A stretch of 64,000 bases of DNA from Clostridiales bacterium (GTDB lineage Bacteria; Bacillota; Clostridia; Christensenellales; Aristaeellaceae): NCBI GenBank assembly GCA_015056315.1, contig SVGN01000006.1, positions 35,076 through 99,075 on the forward strand, written 5' to 3'. The position numbers and the translations under genes were made by a program. The notes beneath the pieces are model-generated. The model did not search any database. It was not told the origin of the DNA and worked only from the letters and a program-made list of their open reading frames with translations. Below are positions 40,408-48,430 of the stretch, piece after piece. The first letter of the stretch is position 1, and each line of letters opens with the position of its first letter.

Positions 40408-42123
40408 ATGATCAGTCAGGAGATCCGCAAGGTGGCCCCGGAGCAGGATCCGCTGCGCATGGGCATGGGCTGGACGGCAGCCGATCTTGCCAAGCCCCAG
40501 ATCATGGTGGAAAGCACCTTTGGCGACAGCCACCCGGGCAGCGCCCATCTGCTTTCGCTGGCAGAGGAAGCCGCAGCCGCCGTAGCCGAAAGCGGCGGCA
40601 AAGCTGCCCGCTACTTTACCACCGACATCTGCGACGGCATGGCCCAGGGGCACGACGGCATGAACTACTCCCTGGCCAGCCGGGACATGATCGCCGGAAT
40701 GATCGAGATCCATGCCGGGGCCACGCCCTTTGACGGGGGCGTGTTCATCTCCAGCTGCGACAAGGCCGTGCCCGCCCACCTGATGGGCATCGGCCGGGTG
40801 AACATGCCCTCTGTTCTTGTAACCGGCGGCGTGATGGATGCAGGCCCCGGGCTGCTCACACTGGAGCAGATCGGCAGCTATGCGGCCCAATGCGCCCGGG
40901 GCGAGATCACCGAAGATAAGCTGGAATGGTACAAGCAGCACGCTTGCCCGGGCTGCGGGGCCTGCTCCTTTATGGGCACTGCCTCCACCATGCAGGTGAT
41001 GGGCGAAGCCCTGGGCCTGATGCTGCCCGGCACCGCTCTGCTGCCCGCCTCCGACCCGCTTTTGCAAACAGCCGCCCGGGATGCGGGGCGGCAGGTGATG
41101 GCGCTGGCAAAACAGCACCTTCGCCCCCGGGCCATCGTTACCCGGGAAAGCTTCGAAAACGCCGTGATGGTGCATGCCGCCATCTCCGGCTCCACCAACA
41201 GCCTGCTGCATATTCCCGCCATTGCCAAGGAGTTCGGCATCGACTTTGACGCCGAAATGTTCGACCGGCTGCACCGGGGCGCACATTACCTGCTGGACAT
41301 CCGCCCGGCGGGGCGCTGGCCTGCCCAGTACTTCAGCTATGCAGGCGGTGTGCCCCGGGTGATGGAGCAGCTGCGCTCCGTTCTGCACCTGGATGCCATG
41401 ACCGTTACCGGCAAGACCCTTGGCGAAAACCTGGAGGAGCTGAAGCAGAGCGGCTACTACGACCGTTCCGAAGAAGCCTGCGCCAGGGTGGGACTGCGCT
41501 GGCAGGACATCATCCGGCCCTATGGGGAGGCCATCGGCAGGGATGGGGCCATCGCCATCCTGAAGGGCAATCTGGCCCCGGACGGAGCGGTGATCAAGCA
41601 CACCGCCTGCCCCAGGGAGATGTTCCGTGCCACCCTGCGGGCCCGCCCCTTCGACCGGGAGGAGGATGCCCTGGCCGCCGTGCTTGCCCACACCGTACAG
41701 CCGGGGGATGCGGTGATCATCCGCTACGAAGGCCCCAAGGGTTCCGGCATGCCGGAGATGTTCTACACCTCCGAGGCCATCTCCTCGGATGGGGAGCTGG
41801 GCCGCAGCATTGCGCTGATCACCGACGGGCGTTTCTCCGGCGCTTCCACCGGCCCCTCTATCGGGCATGTGAGCCCGGAGGCAGCCGAGGGCGGCCCCAT
41901 CGCACTGGTGCAGGAAAACGACCTGATCCTGCTGGATGTACCCGCCAGAAGGCTGGAGATCGTAGGCATTGCGGACAAGCCCCTGCCGCCGGAGGAGGTG
42001 GCTGCGGTGCTGGAAGCCCGGAAAGCCGCCTGGGTGAAGCCGGTGAGCCGGTACACCCGGGGCGTGATGAAGCTGTTTACCGAAAACGCTGCCTCCCCCA
42101 TGCAGGGCGGCGGGATCGAGTGA
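40408..42123 (+). CDS. IlvD/Edd family sugar-acid dehydratase
   Basis: The 571-residue protein has the Fe-S dehydratase signature: TTDICDGMAQGHDGMNYSLA, ISSCDKAVPAHLMGIGRVN and HACPGCGACSFMGTASTMQ supply the cluster cysteines. TDGRFSGASTGPSIGHVSPE closes the active site. Family members dehydrate dihydroxy acids; length and the operon with CE15 and GH3 favour an aldonate (xylonate, arabinonate or similar) rather than IlvD itself. I chose the ATG behind AGGAAAGG; an earlier ATG overlaps the GH3 stop (ATGA) and is also possible. It may feed the sugar acid into central metabolism. Confidence 0.85.
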   Translation: MISQEIRKVAPEQDPLRMGMGWTAADLAKPQIMVESTFGDSHPGSAHLLSLAEEAAAAVAESGGKAARYFTTDICDGMAQGHDGMNYSLASRDMIAGMIEIHAGATPFDGGVFISSCDKAVPAHLMGIGRVNMPSVLVTGGVMDAGPGLLTLEQIGSYAAQCARGEITEDKLEWYKQHACPGCGACSFMGTASTMQVMGEALGLMLPGTALLPASDPLLQTAARDAGRQVMALAKQHLRPRAIVTRESFENAVMVHAAISGSTNSLLHIPAIAKEFGIDFDAEMFDRLHRGAHYLLDIRPAGRWPAQYFSYAGGVPRVMEQLRSVLHLDAMTVTGKTLGENLEELKQSGYYDRSEEACARVGLRWQDIIRPYGEAIGRDGAIAILKGNLAPDGAVIKHTACPREMFRATLRARPFDREEDALAAVLAHTVQPGDAVIIRYEGPKGSGMPEMFYTSEAISSDGELGRSIALITDGRFSGASTGPSIGHVSPEAAEGGPIALVQENDLILLDVPARRLEIVGIADKPLPPEEVAAVLEARKAAWVKPVSRYTRGVMKLFTENAASPMQGGGIE

Positions 42124-42211
42124 GGATCGAACGAAATAAAAGCTACTATCCAAGGTAATTTGATTTTGAGTAAGAATTATGCAAACTGCTTAATATGAAG
42201 GAGGGAAAAAG

Positions 42212-42693
42212 ATGAAGCACTATGTATGTCGCTTTATGTTTTGTTTGGTATGTATTCTACTGCTTTCTGTATGTGCGTATGCAGAGGTTGTTGATTTTTC
42301 TACCATGAGTATCGAGGAACTTGTATCAATGCGAAATAGAATTGATAATGAGATATATTCTCGAGTTATATCAGATAATATTCAAATAGGGCCGGAGACA
42401 CCTCTTATTTATGAAGGAACCTATTTTGTCGGAAAAGACATAAAGCCCGGAAGCTATACAATTTCATATTTGTGCCCTGAAGGAAGCATGCTTATCGGAG
42501 TTTTTTCGTCGTATGAAGATTATGAACAGTTCAAAAAATTCCTTCCGGTGGAAGGTTGATGGAGTTATCAGATTTTAGTACAGAATTAGCACCTGCGCAG
42601 CAGAGTCTGTTACATTTGAATGAGGGTGATATACTACGCATTAATATGGGAACGGCTAGTTTTGTTTTGACTCAGCCTAGTTTTGTCCCATAA
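42212..42693 (+). pseudogene. Frameshifted small secreted protein, AT-rich
   Basis: From ATG 42212 (GGAGGG upstream) the frame encodes a signal peptide (FMFCLVCILLLSVCAYA), a helix, and EGTYFVGKDIKPGSYTISYL, then stops at 42559 after 115 residues. The overlapping frame from ATG 42559 (TGATG) continues with SLLHLNEGDILRINMGTASF to a TAA at 42693. The secreted protein at 46060-46548 has the same design in one frame, including a matching C-terminal EGDVLVLPYP segment. One indel near 42540-42558 therefore split the gene; translational coupling of two pieces is a weaker alternative. It is much more AT-rich than its neighbours. Confidence 0.65.
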
Positions 42694-42743
42694 ACTCACA
42701 ACGAAGCAGAGGAAACAAACGATGCCCTCATCAGACAAACATC

Positions 42744-42783
42744 AAAACACCAGACCACAAAAGCGGTCTGGTGTTTTGTTATA
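42744..42783 (+). terminator. Strong terminator
   Basis: The 13-bp stem AAAACACCAGACC / GGTCTGGTGTTTT runs into GTTATAT. Confidence 0.8.
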
Positions 42784-42798
42784 TACGAATACGCCCCC

Positions 42799-42878
42799 CT
42801 GCGCCATGAAATGGCGCAGTATGTGGGATTCCAAAGGGCCTCAGGCCCTTTGGCGGGGTGCAGGGGCAGCGCCCCTGC
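42799..42878. repeat. Cluster of three palindromes after purC
   Basis: CTGCGCCAT-GAA-ATGGCGCAG (42799-42819), CCAAAGGGCCT-C-AGGCCCTTTGG (42831-42853) and GCAGGGGC-AGC-GCCCCTGC (42860-42878) follow each other. The third resembles the core of the dispersed repeats at 26.6 kb. They may serve as the purC 3' end structure. Confidence 0.65.
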
Positions 42879-42888
42879 CTCACCGTTC

Positions 42889-43572
42889 TTACCGGTTCAG
42901 GATCAGCTTGGTCAGCTCCACGGGCTCCACGATGGTATCGCCCTTGTAGACACGCATGTTGCCGGAAGCGATCTCGTCGATGAGGATCACTTCGCCGTTG
43001 TTGTAGCCGAACTCGAACTTGATATCCCACAGATCCAGACCGATGGTCTTGAGATCGTCGGCCACGATCTTGGTGATGGCCAGAGTCTGCTTCTTCATGC
43101 TCTCGAACAGCTCGGGGCTCATAACGCCCAGAGCGGCCAGGCCTTCGCCGGTGACCAGGGGATCGCCCTTGGCATCGTTCTTGAAGGTGCATTCCACATA
43201 GCCGCCCTCCAGGGGAGTGCCATCGGCGATGTACTCGCCGTAGCGGCGGATGAAGCTGCCGGTGGCGACCAGACGGCAGATGACCTCCAGGCCGTGACCG
43301 AACACGGTGGCGGGCAGCACTTCCATGGTGGCATCGTCCACATTGGCGCTTACATAATGGGTCTTGATGCCGGCCTGCTTGAGCATCTCGAAATAGTATA
43401 CAGAGGTCTGCAGGTTGGCCTTACCGATGCCTTCGATGGTGAGACCCACGGTGTTTTCGCCGGGATCGAATACGCCATCCTTGCCGGTGCAGTCATCCTT
43501 GAACTTGAGCAGCACATTGCCGTTTTCAAGTTCGAATACGTCCTTGGTCTTGCCTTCGTACAGCTTCTTCAT
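42889..43572 (-). CDS. purC: Phosphoribosylaminoimidazole-succinocarboxamide synthase
   Basis: The 227-residue protein is a complete Pur[31 protein letters not shown], the SAICAR signature [16 protein letters not shown], and [21 protein letters not shown] followed by the aspartate-rich end. It joins CAIR and aspartate using ATP in purine synthesis. The ATG at 43572 is 11 bases after AAGGAG; a GTG at 43584 overlaps that site. It stands alone, outside any pur operon, with a hairpin (CCGGGCGC / GCGCCCGG, 43622-43639) in its leader. Confidence 0.95.
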   Translation of the reverse strand: MKKLYEGKTKDVFELENGNVLLKFKDDCTGKDGVFDPGENTVGLTIEGIGKANLQTSVYYFEMLKQAGIKTHYVSANVDDATMEVLPATVFGHGLEVICRLVATGSFIRRYGEYIADGTPLEGGYVECTFKNDAKGDPLVTGEGLAALGVMSPELFESMKKQTLAITKIVADDLKTIGLDLWDIKFEFGYNNGEVILIDEIASGNMRVYKGDTIVEPVELTKLILNR

Positions 43573-43672
43573 CGTAACCAGCACTCCTTCATTCTAAGCG
43601 AAGTATCAGTCTGGCGCATCCCCGGGCGCTGCGCCCGGCGCACCTGCCGTTCTGACCAAAAAAACCGTGCTT

Positions 43673-43702
43673 ATCATATCACAACGGCATAAAAAAAATC
43701 AA
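43673..43702 (-). promoter_or_regulatory. Promoter of purC
   Basis: On the minus strand TTGATT, 18-base spacer, TATGAT, giving a leader of about 95 bases that contains a GC-rich hairpin. Confidence 0.5.
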
Positions 43703-43758
43703 TGCGGATGGAGACGCATTTTTTCATTTTCTGTCTTTTTTCTGTGCGGTAGCCCCGA

Positions 43759-43959
43759 TCATTTTCTGCGGGAGAGGATGGCCGCATACACCGCCGCTGC
43801 CGCAACGCTCACCGCCAGCGAAACAAAATGGATGCTGCGGGAGCCGGGGGCTGCCACAAAGGTCTTGAGCGGATCGATATCGGCAGCATAGCCCAGCAGA
43901 TTGAGGGCTGCAAACACCACAAGGAAACACACGACCAGCTTTTTCTCGGTTTTTTCCAC
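43759..43959 (-). CDS. Small two-helix membrane protein
   Basis: A 66-residue protein: a basic start (EKTEKK), a first transmembrane segment (LVVCFLVVFAALNLLGYA), a short outside loop, and a second segment (FVSLAVSVAAAAVYAAIL) ending in SRRK. I chose GTG at 43959, nine bases behind AAAGGAG; the ATG at 43968 overlaps that site. It lies about 50 bases downstream of the amidohydrolase gene on the same strand. Function unknown. Confidence 0.6.
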   Translation of the reverse strand: MEKTEKKLVVCFLVVFAALNLLGYAADIDPLKTFVAAPGSRSIHFVSLAVSVAAAAVYAAILSRRK

Positions 43960-44006
43960 AAAGATCATCTCCTTTATGCAGGGGGGCTCCCCTGCTGCTG
44001 CGCCGG

Positions 44007-44813
44007 TTACAGCCCCAAAAGAGCGGCGGCGTTATCGTGGGTGATGCGCTGTAGCTCCTCCCGGCTCAGGCCCAGGCGTTCAAGCCCCTCCAGCGTGTGG
44101 GCAGGGCTCTCCCAGGGGCTGTCGCTGCCAAAGAGGATGCGCTCTGCCCCGTGGCTGCGAATCATGCGCAGGTACTGCTCCGGGGGCAGGTGATCCGTCA
44201 CGAAGGCGGTATCCAGCCACAGCTCCTCCCTGCCCACCAGGCAGGCTTCCGCCTCTGTCCACATGCGCCAGCCGCCCATGTGGGCCGCTACGATGCGGCA
44301 GCCGGGGGCCGCATCCATGGCGCGGGCCAGTTTCCGGGGCGTGCAGTGCACCGGCGGCGGCATGCCGATATCCTGCCCCGCATGGAGCACCACCAACAGC
44401 CCCAGCTCCGCCGCTTTCTTCAGAATGGTCAGCATCTCCGGGCTGTCCACATCCGCGTACTGGAATTCCGGATGCAGTTTGATACCCTTACCACCTGCCC
44501 GGGCGATCTCCTCCAGCACGCTTTCCCTGTCCTCCTGCATGGGGTGCAGGCTGTAGAAGGAGTGAACGGAGGCGCTCTGCACCCCCTGGGCAAAGCGGTT
44601 GATGGAGGGGGTCTGGCTGGGCTTGGTGGCAATGGGCAGCACAACGCTCACATCCACATGGTTCTCCTCCATAGAAGAAACGAGCCCGGCAAGGGTACCA
44701 TCCGTACAGGGGGCCAGGGTTGCACCCTCCACCCGCAGGGCACCGGCCATCAGGCTCTCCAGTGCTTTGGGAGCCACCGCATCGGGAAAGATATGCGTAT
44801 GAAAATCGATCAT
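44007..44813 (-). CDS. Amidohydrolase-2 family metal-dependent hydrolase
   Basis: The 268-residue TIM-barrel protein starts MIDFHTHIFPD (HxH metal motif). KGIKLHPEFQYADVDS has the bridging region, and VVLHAGQ, RIVAAHMGGW and ILFGSDSPWESP supply His and Asp ligands. This is the amidohydrolase-2 (ACMSD/PTE-like) pattern; members hydrolyse or decarboxylate small acids. I chose the ATG immediately before IDFHTH, as is normal for the family. The substrate is unknown. Confidence 0.87.
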   Translation of the reverse strand: MIDFHTHIFPDAVAPKALESLMAGALRVEGATLAPCTDGTLAGLVSSMEENHVDVSVVLPIATKPSQTPSINRFAQGVQSASVHSFYSLHPMQEDRESVLEEIARAGGKGIKLHPEFQYADVDSPEMLTILKKAAELGLLVVLHAGQDIGMPPPVHCTPRKLARAMDAAPGCRIVAAHMGGWRMWTEAEACLVGREELWLDTAFVTDHLPPEQYLRMIRSHGAERILFGSDSPWESPAHTLEGLERLGLSREELQRITHDNAAALLGL

Positions 44814-44883
44814 GGGAAGCACCTTCTCCACAAAAATTCGGAACATTATTGATTGTAACGCCGTTCGGAGGCATTCGTCAATA

Positions 44884-44912
44884 ATGACAAATGCGCCCTT
44901 TTGGGGTATAAT
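44884..44912 (+). promoter_or_regulatory. Promoter of the hexapeptide acyltransferase gene
   Basis: ATGACA, 17-base spacer, TATAAT. Confidence 0.6.
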
Positions 44913-44979
44913 GTGGGGCGTAGAGACCCGCAGTGCCCCAACGGGGGCATTGCCGTTCCATTTGGAAGGAGTTGTTCTC

Positions 44980-45639
44980 ATGTATACGATCCATCAGCTT
45001 TACGACCTGGAGCATACCGCAGCCGCCGATTACCTGCGCGGCTTTACCCACCCCTGGGAAGCCCTCAGCGGCATCAAGGCGATGATCACCGCCCTGGGCG
45101 AGACCCTCAGCAGCGAGGAATACGACCAGCCCCAGCCCGGCGTATGGGTGCACAAGACCGCCACCGTTGCCCCCACCGCCTATCTGGGCGCGCCCTGCAT
45201 CATCGGGGCCAATACCGAGGTGCGGCACTGTGCCTTCATCCGCGGTTCGGCGCTGGTGGGCGAGGGCTGCGTGGTGGGCAACTCCACCGAGCTGAAGAAC
45301 GTGATCCTCTTCGACAAGGTGCAGGTGCCCCACTACAACTATGTGGGCGACAGCATTCTGGGCTACCGCTCCCACATGGGCGCAGGCTCCATCACCTCCA
45401 ACGTGAAGAGCGATAAGCAGCTGGTGCGCATCCGCACCGGCAACGGCTACATCGACACCGGCCTCAAAAAGATGGGTGCCATGCTGGGCGATAATGTGGA
45501 GGTCGGCTGCAACAGCGTGCTGAACCCGGGCACCGTGATCGGCCGGGAGACCAATGTGTACCCCCTCTCCAGCGTGCGCGGCGTGGTGCCGGAGCGCTGC
45601 ATCCACAAGAACAACGGCGAGATCGTTGCCAAGTGGTAA
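44980..45639 (+). CDS. Left-handed beta-helix (hexapeptide) acyltransferase-like protein
   Basis: The 219-residue protein has a short helical N-terminus followed from about residue 55 by hexapeptide repeats ([LIV]-G-x4): PTAYLGAPCIIGANTEVRHC, GSALVGEGCVVGNSTELKNV, and SVLNPGTVIGRETNVYPLSS. It resembles the acyltransferase half of GlmU-like proteins without the uridyltransferase half. It probably transfers an acetyl group to a sugar nucleotide or binds such a sugar. AAGGAG precedes the ATG. Monocistronic. Confidence 0.85.
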   Translation: MYTIHQLYDLEHTAAADYLRGFTHPWEALSGIKAMITALGETLSSEEYDQPQPGVWVHKTATVAPTAYLGAPCIIGANTEVRHCAFIRGSALVGEGCVVGNSTELKNVILFDKVQVPHYNYVGDSILGYRSHMGAGSITSNVKSDKQLVRIRTGNGYIDTGLKKMGAMLGDNVEVGCNSVLNPGTVIGRETNVYPLSSVRGVVPERCIHKNNGEIVAKW

Positions 45640-45650
45640 GAAAGGCCCGT

Positions 45651-45690
45651 AAGGCGGGGCGGTCGGAATGACCGTCCCGCCTTCTTCTTT
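45651..45690. terminator. Bidirectional terminator
   Basis: The 14-bp stem AAGGCGGGGCGGTC / GACCGTCCCGCCTT, followed by CTTCTTT, separates convergent genes. Confidence 0.75.
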
Positions 45691-45916
45691 ACTCCCCCGC
45701 CTCCTCCACCATGCCGATCAGCTGGCTCAGGCGCAGCCCCAGCGCCGCCGCGATGCGCCGGAGGGTCTCCACGTTGGGGCTTTTTCTGCCGCATTCGATC
45801 ATGCCCAGATGGCTGCGGGCAATGCCTGCCAGCCCGGAGAGCACCTCCTGGGTCATGCCTTTTTCCTCCCGCAGGCGGCCGATCACCAGCCCCGTGGTTC
45901 TTCGATACTCCTTCAT
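45689..45916 (-). CDS. Small XRE-family helix-turn-helix protein
   Basis: The 75-residue protein is a lone Cro/CI domain: GLVIGRLREEKGMTQEVLSG, then IARSHLGMIECGRKSPNVET and LRRIAAALGLRLSQL. AAAGGAG lies eight bases before the ATG at 45916. It has no effector domain and is divergent from the secreted protein gene at 46060, across a 143-base gap, so it may control that gene. Otherwise its targets are unknown. Confidence 0.85.
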   Translation of the reverse strand: MKEYRRTTGLVIGRLREEKGMTQEVLSGLAGIARSHLGMIECGRKSPNVETLRRIAAALGLRLSQLIGMVEEAGE

Positions 45917-46059
45917 TTGGTTTGCTCCTTTCCGTTGCGGCTCATGCCGTCTCTGAAAAGGAACTGTAGATTTCGCGAGGACGCAGACTGTCGCCCATCG
46001 CAGACAAAAAAGCACCTCCACCGGGGTATACTCTACCCATCGGAAGGAGGCGTACTGTA

Positions 46060-46548
46060 ATGAAGAAATGGATGCTGTTTGTTTTGGTGCTTTGTCTTAC
46101 CCTGCCCACCGCCGCTTGGGGTGAAGCAGCGCCCGGGGCAGCCGCCACAGGTACGGAGCCGTCTGCTGCCGTAGAAAACGCTGAGCCGGTCATCGATCTG
46201 GCCCCGCTGACGGATGAGGAGCTTCGCCTGCTGCTTGCCCAGGTGGAGAGCGAGTTGGTGGCCCGTGGGCTGGCAGGCACCGCATTGCTGCCCGGCGGCA
46301 CCTATGTGGGCGGGCGGGATCTGCCTGTGGGCGCTTATGTGATCAGCAACGACGGTTCCTGGCCGGATATGCAGGGCGGCCCACTGGTGCTCAAGCCCGT
46401 CGCAGAGGTGGAAGCAGAACTCCAGCTGAACACCTACGTCACCTCCGACGATGTTTACAGCTACTACATCCGCATCTGCGAAGGCGATGTGCTGGTGCTG
46501 CCCTACCCCCACACAGTGAGCATCTACACCGGGCTTACGTTTCAGTAA
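46060..46548 (+). CDS. Small secreted protein, paralogue of the 42.2-kb pseudogene
   Basis: The 162-residue protein has a signal peptide (LFVLVLCLTLPTAAWG), an Ala/Pro-rich stretch, a conserved helix (LTDEELRLLLAQVESELVAR) and a beta domain starting GGTYVGGRDLPVGAYVIS. The C-terminal EGDVLVLPYPHTVSIYTGL matches the second half of the broken gene at 42212-42693. The 'xYxVGxDIPxGxY' domain is common in secreted Clostridia proteins of unknown role. GGAGG precedes the ATG. Confidence 0.75.
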   Translation: MKKWMLFVLVLCLTLPTAAWGEAAPGAAATGTEPSAAVENAEPVIDLAPLTDEELRLLLAQVESELVARGLAGTALLPGGTYVGGRDLPVGAYVISNDGSWPDMQGGPLVLKPVAEVEAELQLNTYVTSDDVYSYYIRICEGDVLVLPYPHTVSIYTGLTFQ

Positions 46549-46567
46549 AGGCTGCGGTGAAGAGAAT

Positions 46568-46604
46568 ACGCCCCATCGGCTCCGGTCTTTCCGGGCCGAT
46601 GGGG
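46568..46604 (+). terminator. Terminator of the secreted protein gene
   Basis: The 12-bp stem CGCCCCATCGGC / GCCGATGGGGCG; weak T-run. Confidence 0.6.
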
Positions 46605-46624
46605 CGTGTTCATGATGTTTTGTA

Positions 46625-46662
46625 CAGCAAGAGCCGCACCCGGGCAGGGGCGGTTCTTGCTG
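46625..46662. terminator. Hairpin after the GNAT-nitroreductase gene
   Basis: CAGCAAGAGCCGC / GCGGTTCTTGCTG arms next to the stop of the minus-strand gene. Confidence 0.5.
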
Positions 46663-46670
46663 TTATCGTC

Positions 46671-47924
46671 TCAGAAATCATCCAGATACCGCTCCACAGA
46701 GCGGGTCATCTCCCGGGAGAAATCCGAGTTATACTTGCGCTGGCAGAAAGCCTGCATCCACGCCTCAAAGCCCTTCTCGCCGCAGCGGGGCAGGAACATC
46801 TCCCGGAGCTCCTCAGCCTCCATGGTGCGGTAGGCGTTTTCGTGCACGATATGCTTCATGGCTGCCCGGCGGGGCTTCTCCCGCTCCTGCTGCTGGGCTG
46901 TAGGGTAGCCGAACACCAGCATGGCCGCCGGGAACACATAGGCGGGCAGCTCCAGCATGCGGCGGTGGGTCTCGCAGTTCTCCATCACATCGCCAATGTA
47001 GCAGGATCCGATGCCCAGGCTCTCCGCTGCGGTGACCGCATTCTGGGCGGCGATGTTGGCATCGGAGACCGCCAGCAGAAGGTCGCCCGCGCCCGGATCC
47101 CGGGGCGTGCAGCCAGCGGCAGTAAAGGCATCGTACCACTTGCGGCAGTCCGCCAGAAAGATGAGCACCATCTGCGCCGTGGCAATAAAGGGCTGGTGGT
47201 CGCAGCTTTCGGAGAGGCGGCTCTTCAGCTCTGGGTCGGTGATATCCAGTATGGTGTAGAGCTGCTGGTTGCCTGCCGTGGGGGCATTGACCGCCGCCTG
47301 CAGGATGGCCTCCTTCGCCTCCGGGGGAATGGGCCGATCCTCAAATACCCGCACCGACTTGCGGGCGATCAGCTGCCGGATGGTCTCGTTCATCGGTCTC
47401 ACACCTTTCAGGTCGCATTCCAGATAGTACAGCTCCGATTCGAACAGGTCGTGGTGGTTGACCACCTTGCGCCCGCTGATGCGGAAGCCCAGCTTTTGGT
47501 ACAGCCGCTGGGCGGGCAGGTTGCCCACATAGGTATCGATGCGGATGACCGTGCAGCCCCGGCGCACCGCCTCCTCCATGGCAAAACGCACCATGCGGGT
47601 ACCGTAGCCCCGCCCGGCCATCTCCGGCGGCATGGAGAGGGTATGGATCACCAGCACCTCCTCCGGCGGAGCCGGGTACTGCCAGGGGATCTCCCGGTAC
47701 GCCTCTGCCTGGTGCTGGTTAAGGATCATTCCTGCGCAGATCTCCCCCGCCTCCTCCAGCACGTAGAGGGTGCCATTCTCGGCAGCGGTCTGTGCATCCT
47801 GCCGCACCGGGTAGATGCCGGGCTTCCAGTTGGTGTAGCTGTGGGTGGCTGCCTCATGGCTCAGCAGGCGCTCGTAGCCTGCAGCCACCGCATCCACATC
47901 CCGCAGGGTGGCTTGACGGATCAT
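46671..47924 (-). CDS. Fusion of GNAT acetyltransferase and nitroreductase domains
   Basis: The 417-residue protein has two enzymes in one frame. Residues 1-175 are a GNAT domain (IRQATLRDVDAVAAGYERLL; acetyl-CoA loop PPEMAGRGYGTRMVRFAMEE; RLYQKLGFR). From Met178 a complete FMN-dependent nitroreductase begins (IRQLIARKSVRVFEDRPIPP, VNAPTAGNQQLYTILDI, GIGSCYIGDVMEN). The nitroreductase normally is a separate protein that starts exactly there. No stop separates them, so this is either a true fusion or a lost stop codon. Its start overlaps the VOC gene's end (ATGA). Confidence 0.85.
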   Translation of the reverse strand: MIRQATLRDVDAVAAGYERLLSHEAATHSYTNWKPGIYPVRQDAQTAAENGTLYVLEEAGEICAGMILNQHQAEAYREIPWQYPAPPEEVLVIHTLSMPPEMAGRGYGTRMVRFAMEEAVRRGCTVIRIDTYVGNLPAQRLYQKLGFRISGRKVVNHHDLFESELYYLECDLKGVRPMNETIRQLIARKSVRVFEDRPIPPEAKEAILQAAVNAPTAGNQQLYTILDITDPELKSRLSESCDHQPFIATAQMVLIFLADCRKWYDAFTAAGCTPRDPGAGDLLLAVSDANIAAQNAVTAAESLGIGSCYIGDVMENCETHRRMLELPAYVFPAAMLVFGYPTAQQQEREKPRRAAMKHIVHENAYRTMEAEELREMFLPRCGEKGFEAWMQAFCQRKYNSDFSREMTRSVERYLDDF

Positions 47925-48283
47925 GGTGCTTCCTCCTTGGCGGCAAATTGCCGAAGATAGACCCGGTTGCCGTCGGGGTCCTGCAGGATCATGTTCACGG
48001 TGCCCCAGGGCTGACGGGTGGGCGGCTGCAGAACGGGCAGTGCATTCTTCTGCACATGCCGGTATGCCGCCTCCATATCCTCTACGGTAAAGGCCAGCGC
48101 AGTCCGCTGGGCCGAAGCCTCCGGCAGCCCGGCCTCATAGAGGATGGTGAGCATGGGCTCCTGCTCCACGATGGCCTGAAAGGCAGTATCATCGCTGCTG
48201 CCCTCCGTTTGCAGAAGTGTTCTGTAAAAGGCCGCCAGCCGGGGCACATCCCCGGTGAGCAGGCAGATCTCTCCCAGATGCAT
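47921..48283 (-). CDS. VOC family (glyoxalase-like) protein
   Basis: The 120-residue protein is a single VOC unit: HLGEICLLTGDVPRLAAFYR, then ALAFTVEDMEAAYRHVQKNA and VNMILQDPDGNRVYLRQF. The ATG at 48283 has GGGAGGTG upstream and begins the fold directly. Its stop overlaps the GNAT-nitroreductase start, so both are translated together. Such small members often act in resistance or detoxification; no substrate can be given. Confidence 0.85.
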   Translation of the reverse strand: MHLGEICLLTGDVPRLAAFYRTLLQTEGSSDDTAFQAIVEQEPMLTILYEAGLPEASAQRTALAFTVEDMEAAYRHVQKNALPVLQPPTRQPWGTVNMILQDPDGNRVYLRQFAAKEEAP

Positions 48284-48333
48284 GGGCCTGCACCTCCCGT
48301 TTGTTTCATCTTCATCTGCATACAGACAGGTAG

Positions 48334-48357
48334 GGCAGCCGCTTTCGCGGCTGCCCA
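48334..48357. terminator. Hairpin after the giant surface protein gene
   Basis: The perfect 10-bp stem GGGCAGCCGC-TTTC-GCGGCTGCCC has no T-run on the minus strand. Confidence 0.45.
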
Positions 48358-48430
48358 TTATTGGTTCGCGCTGCGCCGGAGCCGGGCTGTGCCGTACTCC
48401 CTGCGCTGTAGGGGTTTCCTGCACGAAGGC

